Origin: Methylobacterium sp. J-078 | GTDB lineage: Bacteria; Pseudomonadota; Alphaproteobacteria; Rhizobiales; Beijerinckiaceae | Direction of reading: 5' to 3' | Assembly: GCF_022829285.1 (NCBI RefSeq) | Contig: NZ_JAKSYI010000141.1 | Coordinates: forward strand, 203,468 to 267,467 | DNA length: 64,000 nt | Part shown: piece by piece, positions 8,190-16,538 of the stretch | Position numbering within the stretch: position 1 is the first letter of the stretch | Layout: each line of letters begins with the position of its first letter | Position numbers and translations under genes: made by a program | Notes under the pieces: generated by a model | Database searches by the model: none | Told to the model about the DNA's origin: nothing | The model's input: only the letters and a program-made list of their open reading frames with translations

Positions 8190-9782
8190 TCAGAACGACA
8201 CCGGCCGCACCCACTTCACCTGCGGAATCGCCGCGATCCGCTCCAGGACGTCGTCCGGGACCGGCGCGTCGACGGCGCAGAGGCAGATCGCATTCCCGCC
8301 CCGTGCGTCGCGCCCGAGGTTGAAGGTCGCCACGTTGACGCTGGCCTCGCCCAGCACGCTGCCGAAGCGGCCGATGAAGCCGGGTTCGTCGCGGTTGCGC
8401 ACGTAGAGCATGTGGGCGGAGAAGGCCGCGTCGATGGGGATCGACCGGATCTCGATCAGGCGCGGCTTGCCGTCGTGGAAGACGGTGCCGGCGGCGTCGC
8501 GGGGCATGTCCTCGGCATCGACGGTGATGCGCAGGACCGATTCGTAGTCCGGGGCCGATCCGGCCCGGGTCACCGCCTCCACCACGATGCCGCGTTCGCG
8601 GGCGATCGCGGGGGCTGAGACCATGTTGATGCCGGGCAGGACCGGGCGGAGCACGCCCGTGACGGCTGCGGCTGTGAGCGCGCGGGTGTTCATCTCGGCG
8701 ACCGCGCCCTCGAAGGTGAGGCGGATGCCCCGGACCGGCGCGTCCGTGAGCTGCCCGAGGAACGAGCCGAGTTTTTCCGCGAGCGCCACGAAGGGACGCA
8801 GGCGCGGCGCCTCCTCGGCGGAGATCGCCGGCAGGTTGACGGCGTTGCGGACCGCCCCTTGCAGCAGGTAGTCGGCCATCTGCTCGGCGACCTGCAGGGC
8901 GACGTTCTCCTGCGCCTCGCGGGTGGCGGCGCCGAGATGGGGCGTGCAGACCACGTTCGGGTGCCCGAACAGCGGGTTGTCATGGGCCGGCTCAGTCACG
9001 AACACGTCGAAGGCAGCGCCCGCCACGTGGCCCGAATCGAGGGCCGCGCGAAGCGCGACCTCGTCCACCAGCCCGCCCCGGGCGCAGTTGACGATGCGCA
9101 CGCCGGGCTTGGTCAAGGCCAGCGTCTCGGCCGAGAGGAGGTCGCGGGTCCGCTCGGTCAGCGGCACGTGCAGGCTGATGATGTCGGCCCGCGCCAGTAG
9201 GGCATCGAGGTCGAGCTTCTCGACGCCGAGTTCCGTGGCCCGCTCGGGCGTCAGATAGGGATCGTAGGCGACGACCCGGAGCCGCAGGCCGATGGCCCGG
9301 TCCGTCACCACGGCGCCGATGTTGCCGCAGCCGATGATGCCGAGGGTCTTGCCCGTCAGTTCCACCCCGAGGAACCGCGTCTTCTCCCAGCGTCCCGCCT
9401 GCGTCGAGGCATCGGCCTGGGGAATCTGCCGGGCCAGCGCGAACATCATCGCGATGGCGTGCTCGGCGGTGGTGATGGAATTGCCGAAGGGCGTGTTCAT
9501 CACCACGACGCCCCGGGCGGTGGCGGCGGCCACGTCGACGTTGTCGACGCCGATGCCGGCGCGGCCGATCACGCGCAGGCGCCCGGCGCGGGCCAGCAGC
9601 TTCTCCGTCACGCGGGTGGCCGAGCGGATCGCGAGGCCGTCATAGGCGTCGATGCACGCCAGCAGCGCGTCCCGGTCCCGGCCGAGTTCGGGCCGGAAAT
9701 CCACCGCGAGGCCGCGTTCGCGCAGGGACTGGACCGCCGCCTCGGAGAGGGCGTCGGAGATGAGGACCTTGGGCGCGGGCAT
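8190..9782 (-). CDS. serA: D-3-phosphoglycerate dehydrogenase
   Basis: First step of serine synthesis: oxidises 3-phosphoglycerate to 3-phosphohydroxypyruvate with NAD+. 530 residues, the long form. The substrate- and NAD-binding domains (1-315) carry the GKTLGIIGCGNIG Rossmann motif, the catalytic Arg in NCARGGLVDE and the HLGAATREAQENVA motif with the catalytic His. The intervening ASB domain (about 320-450) and a C-terminal ACT domain (about 455-530, with DEPGFIGRFGSVLGE) follow; ACT domains sense serine in related enzymes. Downstream of serC, with a strong hairpin in the 109-bp gap. Confidence 0.97.
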   Translation of the reverse strand: MPAPKVLISDALSEAAVQSLRERGLAVDFRPELGRDRDALLACIDAYDGLAIRSATRVTEKLLARAGRLRVIGRAGIGVDNVDVAAATARGVVVMNTPFGNSITTAEHAIAMMFALARQIPQADASTQAGRWEKTRFLGVELTGKTLGIIGCGNIGAVVTDRAIGLRLRVVAYDPYLTPERATELGVEKLDLDALLARADIISLHVPLTERTRDLLSAETLALTKPGVRIVNCARGGLVDEVALRAALDSGHVAGAAFDVFVTEPAHDNPLFGHPNVVCTPHLGAATREAQENVALQVAEQMADYLLQGAVRNAVNLPAISAEEAPRLRPFVALAEKLGSFLGQLTDAPVRGIRLTFEGAVAEMNTRALTAAAVTGVLRPVLPGINMVSAPAIARERGIVVEAVTRAGSAPDYESVLRITVDAEDMPRDAAGTVFHDGKPRLIEIRSIPIDAAFSAHMLYVRNRDEPGFIGRFGSVLGEASVNVATFNLGRDARGGNAICLCAVDAPVPDDVLERIAAIPQVKWVRPVSF

Positions 9783-9823
9783 GGTGGATTCCGGGCCGAA
9801 CTTCGGATGGGGCAGGCGGCCGC

Positions 9824-9855
9824 CCGGCGGCGCTCGGATGGGAGAGCGCCGCCGG
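9824..9855 (-). promoter_or_regulatory. GC-rich intercistronic hairpin, serC-serA
   Basis: Perfect 11-bp inverted repeat (arms 9824-9834 and 9845-9855, 10-nt loop) between the serC stop and the serA start. No T-run follows on the minus strand, so it is more likely to stabilise a processed mRNA end or tune serA expression than to terminate. Confidence 0.4.
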
Positions 9856-9891
9856 AGCGTTCTGGGCGGGCCCGTGAGCGCCTGCCGGAGG

Positions 9892-11070
9892 TCAGGCCGC
9901 CCGGGCGAGCTTCGCCTTCTCGGCCGCGAAGGCCCAGTCGAGCCACGGGGTCAGCGCTTCGAGGTCGGTGCGCTCCACCGTGCCGCCGCACCAGATCCGC
10001 AGGCCGGCGGGAGCGTCGCGATAGGCCCCGATGTCGTAGGCGATGCCTTCGCGGTCGAGGGTGTCGGCGATGCCCTTGGCGACCGCGCCGACCACGGCGT
10101 CACCCATGGCGAGGACGTCCGGATCGGTGATCACGAGGCAGACGCCCGTATTGCTGTAGGTGCCGGCATCGGCCGCGAGGTGGCCGATCCAGGGCGTGCG
10201 GGCCACCCAATCGTGGATCACCCGGGCATTGGCGTCCGCCCGCGCATGCAGCGCCGGGAGTCCGCCGAGCCCGTGCGCCCATTTCAGGGTGTCGAGGTAA
10301 TCCTCCACCGCCAGCATGGAGGGCGTGTTGATGGTGTCGCCCTTGAAGATGCCCTCGATCAGCTTGCCGTCCTTGGCTAGGCGGAAGACCTTTGGCACAG
10401 GCCAGGCCGGGACGTTGGATTCGATGCGAGCGACCGCGTGGGGCGAGAGCACGATCATGCCGTGCGCTGCCTCTCCGCCCATCACCTTCTGCCAGGAGAA
10501 GGTCACGACATCGAGCTTGGCCCAGTCCAGCGGCATCGCGAAGGCGGCCGAGGTGGCGTCGCAGATGGTGACGCCCTCGCGGTCGGCGGCGATCCAGTCG
10601 CCGTTCGGAACGCGCACGCCCGCGGCCGTACCGTTCCAGGTGAAGATGACGTCGTTGTGCTTCGTATCGACGGCCGCGAGATCCGGCAGGATGCCGTAAT
10701 CGCCCACATGCACGCGGGGCGCGATCTTGAGTTCCTTCAGGGCATCGGTGACCCATTCGAGGCCGAACGCCTCCCAGGCCACGACCTCGACGGTCTTGGG
10801 GCCGAGCATCGACCACATCGCCATCTCGACGGCGCCGGTGTCGGAGGCCGGCACGATGCCGATCCGGTAGTCCGCCGGCACCTGCAGCACGGTGCGGGTG
10901 AGGTCGATGGCTTGCTGGAGCTTGGCCTTGCCGATGGCCGAGCGGTGCGAGCGCCCGAGCGGCGCGTCCGCAAGGGCCTGGAGGCTCCAGCCGGGGCGCT
11001 TGGTGCAGGGGCCTGACGAGAAATTCGGCACGCGGGGGCGCGTGGCGGGTCGGTTGGTCACGTGCGTCAT
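9892..11070 (-). CDS. serC: Phosphoserine aminotransferase
   Basis: PLP enzyme transferring an amino group from glutamate to 3-phosphohydroxypyruvate, the second step of serine synthesis. 392 residues. The N terminus has RVPNFSSGPCTKRPGWSLQAL; the PLP lysine lies in VVTFSWQKVMGGEAAHG. It belongs to the subfamily common in alphaproteobacteria and Methanosarcina rather than the E. coli type. The ATG at 11070 was selected because the family-like sequence begins soon after it and a structured leader ends at this point. serA follows downstream, so the two form a serC-serA operon. Confidence 0.95.
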   Translation of the reverse strand: MTHVTNRPATRPRVPNFSSGPCTKRPGWSLQALADAPLGRSHRSAIGKAKLQQAIDLTRTVLQVPADYRIGIVPASDTGAVEMAMWSMLGPKTVEVVAWEAFGLEWVTDALKELKIAPRVHVGDYGILPDLAAVDTKHNDVIFTWNGTAAGVRVPNGDWIAADREGVTICDATSAAFAMPLDWAKLDVVTFSWQKVMGGEAAHGMIVLSPHAVARIESNVPAWPVPKVFRLAKDGKLIEGIFKGDTINTPSMLAVEDYLDTLKWAHGLGGLPALHARADANARVIHDWVARTPWIGHLAADAGTYSNTGVCLVITDPDVLAMGDAVVGAVAKGIADTLDREGIAYDIGAYRDAPAGLRIWCGGTVERTDLEALTPWLDWAFAAEKAKLARAA

Positions 11071-11140
11071 CCTTCCAGATGAAAGCTCCTCGTTGGGGAG
11101 GAGTGGCCCGGGCACGGCAATGAACCCGTGTCGCCCGAGA
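11071..11140 (-). promoter_or_regulatory. Candidate serC leader RNA structure
   Basis: On the minus strand two hairpins precede serC. The first pairs CGGG-(CGA bulge)-CACGG with CCGTG-CCCG around an 8-nt loop (plus-strand 11109-11137). The second pairs CTCCTC with GAGGAG (plus-strand 11086-11103), burying a Shine-Dalgarno-like GAGGAG. From established knowledge, an alphaproteobacterial serC leader motif (Rfam RF00517, from memory) sits upstream of serC-serA and its last stem covers the ribosome-binding site, which fits. One mismatch with a simple model: GAGGAG ends 15 nt before the ATG, and a GGAAGG closer to the ATG is also present. Confidence 0.6.
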
Positions 11141-11293
11141 CGCAAGCGTTCGTCCTCGCCCAACGCTCGAACCACACATCCGCGCTGGTGATCGAAACAG
11201 GACGCCTGGTGCCCTCCGGCACGGGGCTCGCCGCGAGCCTTCGCCCTCGCTCGAACCCATGGGACCCGTGGCGGACGCGGTGATCTTCCGGGA

Positions 11294-13810
11294 TCAGACG
11301 CTCTTCGACAGATCGGTGAAGCTCGCGATCACCCCAGGCATCTTGGAACCCCGCCGTGTCGAGACCGTCAACCGGACCTGGTAACGCGCACCGTCCACCC
11401 CCTCGATGATCCGCTCCGAGAGCCGGTTTTCCGCCAGAACGATCTGGATCTCGTCCCGAAGCCAGGTCAGAGGGATTGGGGCCGAGAAATTGCGCAAGGA
11501 CCGGCCCACGTCGCTGGGCTGAAGGCCGAAGATCTGGGCCGCCGCATTCGTGAACATGCGAATGCGCAGGTCCGGCGTCAGCAGCACGCTCGCGAGATCG
11601 ATGCCCTCGAAGAGCAGGGCTTGATCCTCATTCATCTGATCGAGCGCCTCGATCTTCGAGGCAAGCTCGGCGTTGACGGTATGAAGCTCCTCGTTGAGCG
11701 ACTGGGTTTCCTCCTTGGAGGCCTCCAGTTCCTCGTTTGCCGCCTGCATTTCCTCGTTGACGGAGTAGAGTTCCTCATTCGAGGACTTCAACTCTTCGAG
11801 GGAGGTCTCGTACTCCTCGACAACCGATTGAAGCCGTTCGCGCGTGTTGCCGAGTTCGCGCTCCAGGCGCTGGATGACCGCATCCCGCTCGTTCGCTTCC
11901 AGGGCCTGCTGCCGCTCCTTCTCGATGGGAGCGGCGGCTTCGTTGAACACGACCAGGAACAACGGTTCCTTCTCGATCTGGGTATGAAGCGGATTGATGA
12001 CGAGGGAGATCGTCTGAACGCGCCCGTCGGGACGTTCGGCACTGAGACCGCTGCGCACGACACGCTTGTTGCCCTCGATCGCCTCGCGCAGGGCCGTGCG
12101 CAGTTCCAGGCGCAGCCCCTTGCGGGCCATCGCGGCCAGTTCGCGTGTCGGCTGGCCCGGGGCAACCTCCAGATGATCGCCGATCCGGGACGAGTAGTGC
12201 ACGGCTTCGCCCGTCCGGGTCACCACGGCGTGGGGCGGTGTGAACTCGGACAGCATCTGGGCCTCGACGGCGTGGCGCAGGGCCGTGTGTGCCGTCGCAT
12301 TCCGACGCCGCTGCTGTCCTGCGCCGGCGAAGGGGGGCGCGTCGAGGCCAGCCATAGCCGGCAACCGGACGGGCGGGATCGTGTCGCGCGCCTGGAAGAT
12401 GCGATGGCGCTTGTCGACGGTGTCGAACAGGTCCTCGAATCGCGTGACGTTCTCGGCCATCCCGATGAACAGATAACCGCGCGGACGCAGGGCGTAGTGC
12501 AGGATCGGCATCAGATGCTGCTGGGCTTCGGCCCCGAGGTAGATGAGCAGATTGCGGCACGAGACGAGATCGAGGCGGGAGAACGGGGGATCACGCAGGA
12601 CACTGTGCGGAGCGAAGGTGCAGATGTCCCGCACGGCCCTGCCGATCACGGCGCTCTCGCCGTCGATGACGAAATGGCGCGCGATCCGCTCGGGCGAGAC
12701 GGATTCCAGGTAACCCATCGGGTAGCGGCCGATCCGGGCGACGGTCAGGGAGCGGTCGTCGATGTCGGTGGCGAAGATTTGCACGCGTGGGGCTGTCTCC
12801 AGCATCTCCATGTGCTCGCGCAGCAGGATCGCGAGGGAGTAGACCTCTTCGCCGGTCGAGCAGGCCGGAACCCAGATTCGGATGACGTCGCGGTCCGTGC
12901 GGCCCTCGAACAGCTTCGGGATGACCTGTAGCGCGAGGGATTCGAAGGCGGCCTGGTCGCGAAAGAAGTTGGTCACGCCGATCAGCAGATCCCGAAACAA
13001 GGCCCCGACTTCCGACGGGTCCGCGTGCAGCAGCTTGAGGTATTCGACCGGGCCGGACGCGCCGCTGACGCCGATCCGCCGTTGCAGACGACGCACGAAG
13101 GTACTGGGTTTGTAGCCCGAAAAGTCATGGCCGACCTGTCGGCGCAGGATGGCATAGCTCTTCATCAGCATATCGGCGTCGATGTCTTGTTCCGCCGGAG
13201 CGGTGCGGGCATCCGAGCCCCGGGCGCCGCCTTCGAAGGTGTACGCCGCGATCCGGTCGCCCATGCGTTCGGCCGGTTCTCCGAAATCGATGAAACCGGT
13301 CCGCATGGCGCTGAGGGGCATGCTGGGCGTCTCCGGCCCACTGTCGTCCGCGGTTTGCGCCAGAGTCAGGCCGCCATGCTCCTTGATGACCTTGATGCCG
13401 ATGGCCCCGTCCCCGTCTCCTCCAGACAGGATCACCCCGGCGGCGCATTCACCCTGATCTTGCGCCAGGGCCGTCAGGAAGATGTCGATCGGCTTGGTCT
13501 CACGGCCCTCCGACCCCAGGGGGCGTACGGACAGGCGACCGCCGCGGATCCCGATCGTCGAACCGGGGGGCATGACGTAGACGTGGTCCGGCCGGACCAA
13601 AACATCGTCGACGGCGACCTCGACCGTCAACGGGGTGAGTCGGGCCAGAACCTCCGGCAGCAGGCTCTCACGTCCCGGGCTGAGATGGGTCACCACGACG
13701 AAGGCCGCGTGGAGCGTCTCGGGTAGCCCGTTGAAAAACCCCCGCATCGCCTCGATGCCCCCTGCGGAGGCGCCGATGCCGACGATCAAGAATTGGTCCG
13801 GTCCCAACAC
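11294..13810 (-). CDS. CheB-CheR-PAS fusion protein
   Basis: 838-residue hybrid. Residues 1-190 are a CheB methylesterase domain without its receiver: catalytic triad candidates Ser15 (GASAGG), His42 (VTHL) and Asp134 (SGGDGDGA). About 205-475 is a CheR methyltransferase domain (GHDFSGYKPSTFVRRLQRR, then STGEEVYSLAI, FATDIDD and SCRNLLIYL). A PAS-like region, a long Glu-rich coiled coil (about 640-740, repeated SNEEL/NEEL units) and a C-terminal PAS domain follow. Homologues often end in a histidine kinase; this one stops after the PAS domain. GTG start. No chemotaxis operon is nearby, so it may act in a non-flagellar sensory system. Downstream is serC. Confidence 0.9.
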   Translation of the reverse strand: MLGPDQFLIVGIGASAGGIEAMRGFFNGLPETLHAAFVVVTHLSPGRESLLPEVLARLTPLTVEVAVDDVLVRPDHVYVMPPGSTIGIRGGRLSVRPLGSEGRETKPIDIFLTALAQDQGECAAGVILSGGDGDGAIGIKVIKEHGGLTLAQTADDSGPETPSMPLSAMRTGFIDFGEPAERMGDRIAAYTFEGGARGSDARTAPAEQDIDADMLMKSYAILRRQVGHDFSGYKPSTFVRRLQRRIGVSGASGPVEYLKLLHADPSEVGALFRDLLIGVTNFFRDQAAFESLALQVIPKLFEGRTDRDVIRIWVPACSTGEEVYSLAILLREHMEMLETAPRVQIFATDIDDRSLTVARIGRYPMGYLESVSPERIARHFVIDGESAVIGRAVRDICTFAPHSVLRDPPFSRLDLVSCRNLLIYLGAEAQQHLMPILHYALRPRGYLFIGMAENVTRFEDLFDTVDKRHRIFQARDTIPPVRLPAMAGLDAPPFAGAGQQRRRNATAHTALRHAVEAQMLSEFTPPHAVVTRTGEAVHYSSRIGDHLEVAPGQPTRELAAMARKGLRLELRTALREAIEGNKRVVRSGLSAERPDGRVQTISLVINPLHTQIEKEPLFLVVFNEAAAPIEKERQQALEANERDAVIQRLERELGNTRERLQSVVEEYETSLEELKSSNEELYSVNEEMQAANEELEASKEETQSLNEELHTVNAELASKIEALDQMNEDQALLFEGIDLASVLLTPDLRIRMFTNAAAQIFGLQPSDVGRSLRNFSAPIPLTWLRDEIQIVLAENRLSERIIEGVDGARYQVRLTVSTRRGSKMPGVIASFTDLSKSV

Positions 13811-13900
13811 GGCATTCCAATCGCTGCAGGTCCTCGCCCCGGAGAACTGCCGTAGATGAGCGTTCCGTCCGCTTGACGTCGAATCAGGATCGCGCGCCGA

Positions 13901-14155
13901 TCAGTCGTCCCGTGTGGCCTCCTGCACCACGTAGGCGAAACAACGTGCGCGCGCTTCCGGGCTCTTCAGTCGCACGAAAAGGCGTAACAAGGCCATGACC
14001 TGAGCCGGATCATCCCCTCCGACGTCGAGGGTTTCGATGCCCGGCATCGCGTGCGGTTCGGTCGCCAGGAAGGTTTCGATGGGGACGCCGAGTGTCCTGG
14101 CGATGCGCGTCAGCGTCCTTGCCTGAGTGTCGTCCTGTGGATTATCGCCGGTCAT
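13901..14155 (-). CDS. Small putative HTH-type protein
   Basis: 84-residue protein from the ATG at 14155. The stretch ARTLTRIARTLGVPIETFLA resembles the recognition end of an XRE-type helix-turn-helix, followed by a helical Arg/Ala-rich tail (LLRLFVRLKSPEARARCFAYV). The family is known only vaguely from memory as 'transcriptional regulator' fragments in rhizobia-like genomes; the HTH appears incomplete, so DNA binding is uncertain. Upstream extension of the frame to 14362 would overlap the next gene by 176 bp and is rejected. It lies 90 bp upstream of the CheB-CheR gene on the same strand and may be co-transcribed with it. Confidence 0.5.
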   Translation of the reverse strand: MTGDNPQDDTQARTLTRIARTLGVPIETFLATEPHAMPGIETLDVGGDDPAQVMALLRLFVRLKSPEARARCFAYVVQEATRDD

Positions 14156-14186
14156 AGGTTCGGTGCCGATCTCCGCGACGCGGCGC

Positions 14187-14522
14187 TCAATGGACAGCCG
14201 CGCCGGCTGAGATCGGTCCGGCCGCACTCGCGATGCGACGACCGACATGGTGCAGGACGCAGCCGAGAAGAGCCTGGGTCCGGGCGTCGGTCTCCTCCTC
14301 CGCGGCTTCGTAGGCTTCCAGGAGACATTCGACCAAATGCTTCGAGGGCGCGGGCTCATCATCCGGGAGAGGCGATCGATCCGTGACCGGAAGCGGCTGC
14401 TCGCGGGAGCGCTGAATGAGTTCGCGCGATGTTTTGAGTACCCGTCGCGTTTCTTCGGCAGCGGCGCGCAGTTCGCGAGCGATTTCGAGGCTGCGATTTA
14501 ATCGCTCGAACTGGTCATTCAT
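14187..14522 (-). CDS. Small helical protein of unknown function
   Basis: 111 residues, not recognised. The N-terminal half (FERLNRSLEIARELRAAAEETRRVLKTSREL) is predicted amphipathic and coiled-coil forming. A proline-rich linker follows, then a second helical part (LVECLLEAYEAAEEETDARTQALLGCVLHHVGRRI). The start ATG is preceded by GAGG at 11 bases. With the 84-residue protein it forms a two-gene unit ahead of the CheB-CheR fusion, so a partner or regulatory role in that sensory pathway is possible but only inferred from position. Confidence 0.5.
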   Translation of the reverse strand: MNDQFERLNRSLEIARELRAAAEETRRVLKTSRELIQRSREQPLPVTDRSPLPDDEPAPSKHLVECLLEAYEAAEEETDARTQALLGCVLHHVGRRIASAAGPISAGAAVH

Positions 14523-14856
14523 CTGTACGCAGACCTCTGGTGTTCGATAAACTGCACATCGAAAACGACGCGACCAGAACCAGAATGCGCTGAATTACCA
14601 GGTGATGCAAACGTGATCTTCTTCGGTGTCGCGGGCTCGGACGGGCCTGTTCCACCGGTTTGAGCGAGGGCGAGGCCAGGCCTGGAGCAGCCGGTCCCGA
14701 AGGTTCGTCCGGCCGGGGTTGCGGGCTCAACCCGGATCGACGGTCCTTGAAACAGGAGCCAGCGTTCGCCCGGACCGCAGGTCTCCTCGGGGATCGCGCC
14801 CCGAGTCCACTCGGAGACGGCTCCATGGTCGGCCACTGCGCGTCAGGTTCTCCGCA
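14523..14856. other. Intergenic region, no gene recognised
   Basis: 334 bp between the small helical protein and trmD. On the minus strand TTGCAT, 17 bp, CATTCT lies about 80 bp upstream of the helical protein and could be its promoter. Minus-strand open frames here lack family similarity. A convincing trmD terminator was not seen. Confidence 0.4.
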
Positions 14857-15585
14857 TCAGTCCTCGGACGGAGCCAGCAGGTCCGGCCGGCGCTCGCGCG
14901 TGAGGCGCAAGGCCTCGGCGCGACGCCATTTCGCGATGGCGCCGTGGTTGCCACCGGTGAGCACGTCGGGAATCGCCCGGCCCTCCCAGTCGCGGGGTCG
15001 GGTGTAGTGCGGATATTCGAGGTGGCCTGCCTCGAAGCTCTCCTCCTCGCCCGAGGCCACCTTGCCCATCACGCCCGGCAGGAGGCGGATGCACGCGTCG
15101 AGGAGCACCAGGGCGGCGATCTCGCCGCCGGACAGGATGTAATCGCCGATCGAGACCTCCTCCAGGCCGCGCCCCGCGATGACGCGCTCGTCCACGCCCT
15201 CGAAGCGGCCGCAGACCACGACGAGGCCCGGCCCCGCGCTGAGGGCGCGGACGCGCGCCTGCGTGAGGGGCTTTCCGCGCGGACTCATCAGCAAACGGGG
15301 CCGCGGATCGTTGCCCGGTGCCGCGGCGTCGATGGCGGCACCGAGCACGTCGCAGCGCAGGACCATGCCGGCGCCACCCCCGGCCGGGGTGTCGTCCACC
15401 GCCCGGTGACGGCCGAGGCCGTGCTCGCGGATGTCGCGCGCCTCCAGCGCCCAGGTGCCCCGCGCCAGGGCGTCCCCGGAGAGCGAGGCGCCGAGGGGCC
15501 CGGGAAACATGGCCGGGTAGAGAGTGAGGATGGTGGCGGTCCAGGGCGGGGTCGCCGGGGTCTGGGCGGGATTCTCGGGGGTCAT
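14857..15585 (-). CDS. trmD: tRNA (guanine37-N1)-methyltransferase
   Basis: Adds m1G37 next to the anticodon of tRNAs reading CCN, CUN and CGG codons, preventing frameshifts; essential. 242 residues, SPOUT trefoil-knot fold. Visible: ILTLYPAMFPGPLGASL at the N terminus, the DDTPAGGGAGMVLRCDV motif, LLMSPRGKPL, the knot VVVCGRFEGVDERVI, IGDYILSGGEIAAL and PHYTRPRDWEGRAIPDVLTGGNH. ATG at 15585 chosen; a longer frame upstream adds unrelated residues. It is separated from rimM by two genes on the opposite strand, unlike the usual rpsP-rimM-trmD-rplS operon. Confidence 0.97.
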   Translation of the reverse strand: MTPENPAQTPATPPWTATILTLYPAMFPGPLGASLSGDALARGTWALEARDIREHGLGRHRAVDDTPAGGGAGMVLRCDVLGAAIDAAAPGNDPRPRLLMSPRGKPLTQARVRALSAGPGLVVVCGRFEGVDERVIAGRGLEEVSIGDYILSGGEIAALVLLDACIRLLPGVMGKVASGEEESFEAGHLEYPHYTRPRDWEGRAIPDVLTGGNHGAIAKWRRAEALRLTRERRPDLLAPSED

Positions 15586-15656
15586 GCCGCTTGATGGCGC
15601 CTCGCCCCGCGCGCGGTCAACGTGGCACCGAAGGGCCGGCGCGCGGTTGTCCCTGC

Positions 15657-16403
15657 ATGATCCGTTCCGCGCTCGCCTTCCTCTGTGTCCTGACACTCAC
15701 GCCGGCGCTCGCTGCCGAGCCCCTCGGTCCGCCCGGCGCGCCGGCGGCCGACTTCCCCAGGCCCGACCGGCCCGTCGCAGAGATCGTCGCCCCCCTCTGG
15801 GCCTCCGAGAAGCAGCGCGACGCGGTGGATGAGGTCGGGCAGGTCGCCCGGCTCATGGGTATCGCCCCCGGCGAGAGTGTCGCCGATATCGGCGCGGGCA
15901 GCGGCTACTACGTGATGCGCCTCGCCGCGCGCGTCGGCCCCCAGGGCCGCGTCTACGCGCAGGACGTGACGCCGCGCTACATCGCCGACCTGGAGGCACG
16001 GATCGCGAAGGCCGGCGTGACGAACGTCACCGTCGTGCGCGGGGAGCCGCACGACCCCCGGCTGGCGCCGGGCTCGCTGGATGCCGCCGTGCTGGTTCAC
16101 ATGTACCACGAGATCGTCCAGCCCTTCGGCCTGCTGCACAACCTCGCCGTCGCGATGCGGCCCGGCGGCCGCGTCGGCATCGTCGACGCCGACGACGTCC
16201 CCGCGCGGCACGGGACGCCGCCCGCGCTCCTGGCATGTGAGTTGAGCGCCGCCGGCTACCGCCAGACCGGCTTCACCACCCTGACGGGGGGCGTCGGCTA
16301 CCTCGCGACCTTCGAGGCCCCCGCGGCCGAGGCGCGCCCGGACCCCCGCGCGATCAAGCCGTGCCGGGACGAGACCACCCGCCGGAGCAACGGCCGCCGG
16401 TGA
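15657..16403 (+). CDS. Class I SAM methyltransferase with signal peptide
   Basis: 248 residues. Residues 1-19 (MIRSALAFLCVLTLTPALA, cleavage after ALA) form a clear Sec signal peptide. The remainder is a Rossmann methyltransferase: motif I VADIGAGSGYYVMRLAARVG, acidic motif II (VYAQDVTPRY), motif IV-like DAAVLVHMYHEI and the RPGGRVGIVDAD post-motif. Export of a SAM-dependent enzyme is puzzling because the periplasm is not known to hold SAM, yet secreted members of this family recur in proteobacteria. The substrate is unknown. Starts 71 bp from divergent trmD and is followed by the diguanylate cyclase, the two forming an insert in the rpsP-rimM-trmD group. Confidence 0.8.
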   Translation: MIRSALAFLCVLTLTPALAAEPLGPPGAPAADFPRPDRPVAEIVAPLWASEKQRDAVDEVGQVARLMGIAPGESVADIGAGSGYYVMRLAARVGPQGRVYAQDVTPRYIADLEARIAKAGVTNVTVVRGEPHDPRLAPGSLDAAVLVHMYHEIVQPFGLLHNLAVAMRPGGRVGIVDADDVPARHGTPPALLACELSAAGYRQTGFTTLTGGVGYLATFEAPAAEARPDPRAIKPCRDETTRRSNGRR

Positions 16404-16538
16404 GAGCGGCCCTCCGACGAGACAGTTCCGCCGGTCTGTGTGCGTGAATCCAGGCCCGTCGTGGAAGCGGGCGACGGTCGATTAGGGTTTGTCGTGCGAA
16501 ATGGCCGCAGACCCCGAACCGATGCTCCAGCGGCACCG

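Noticed and set aside
14519..14836. Minus-strand frame in the trmD-small-protein gap
   Set aside because: No family motifs or ribosome-binding site; left as gap.
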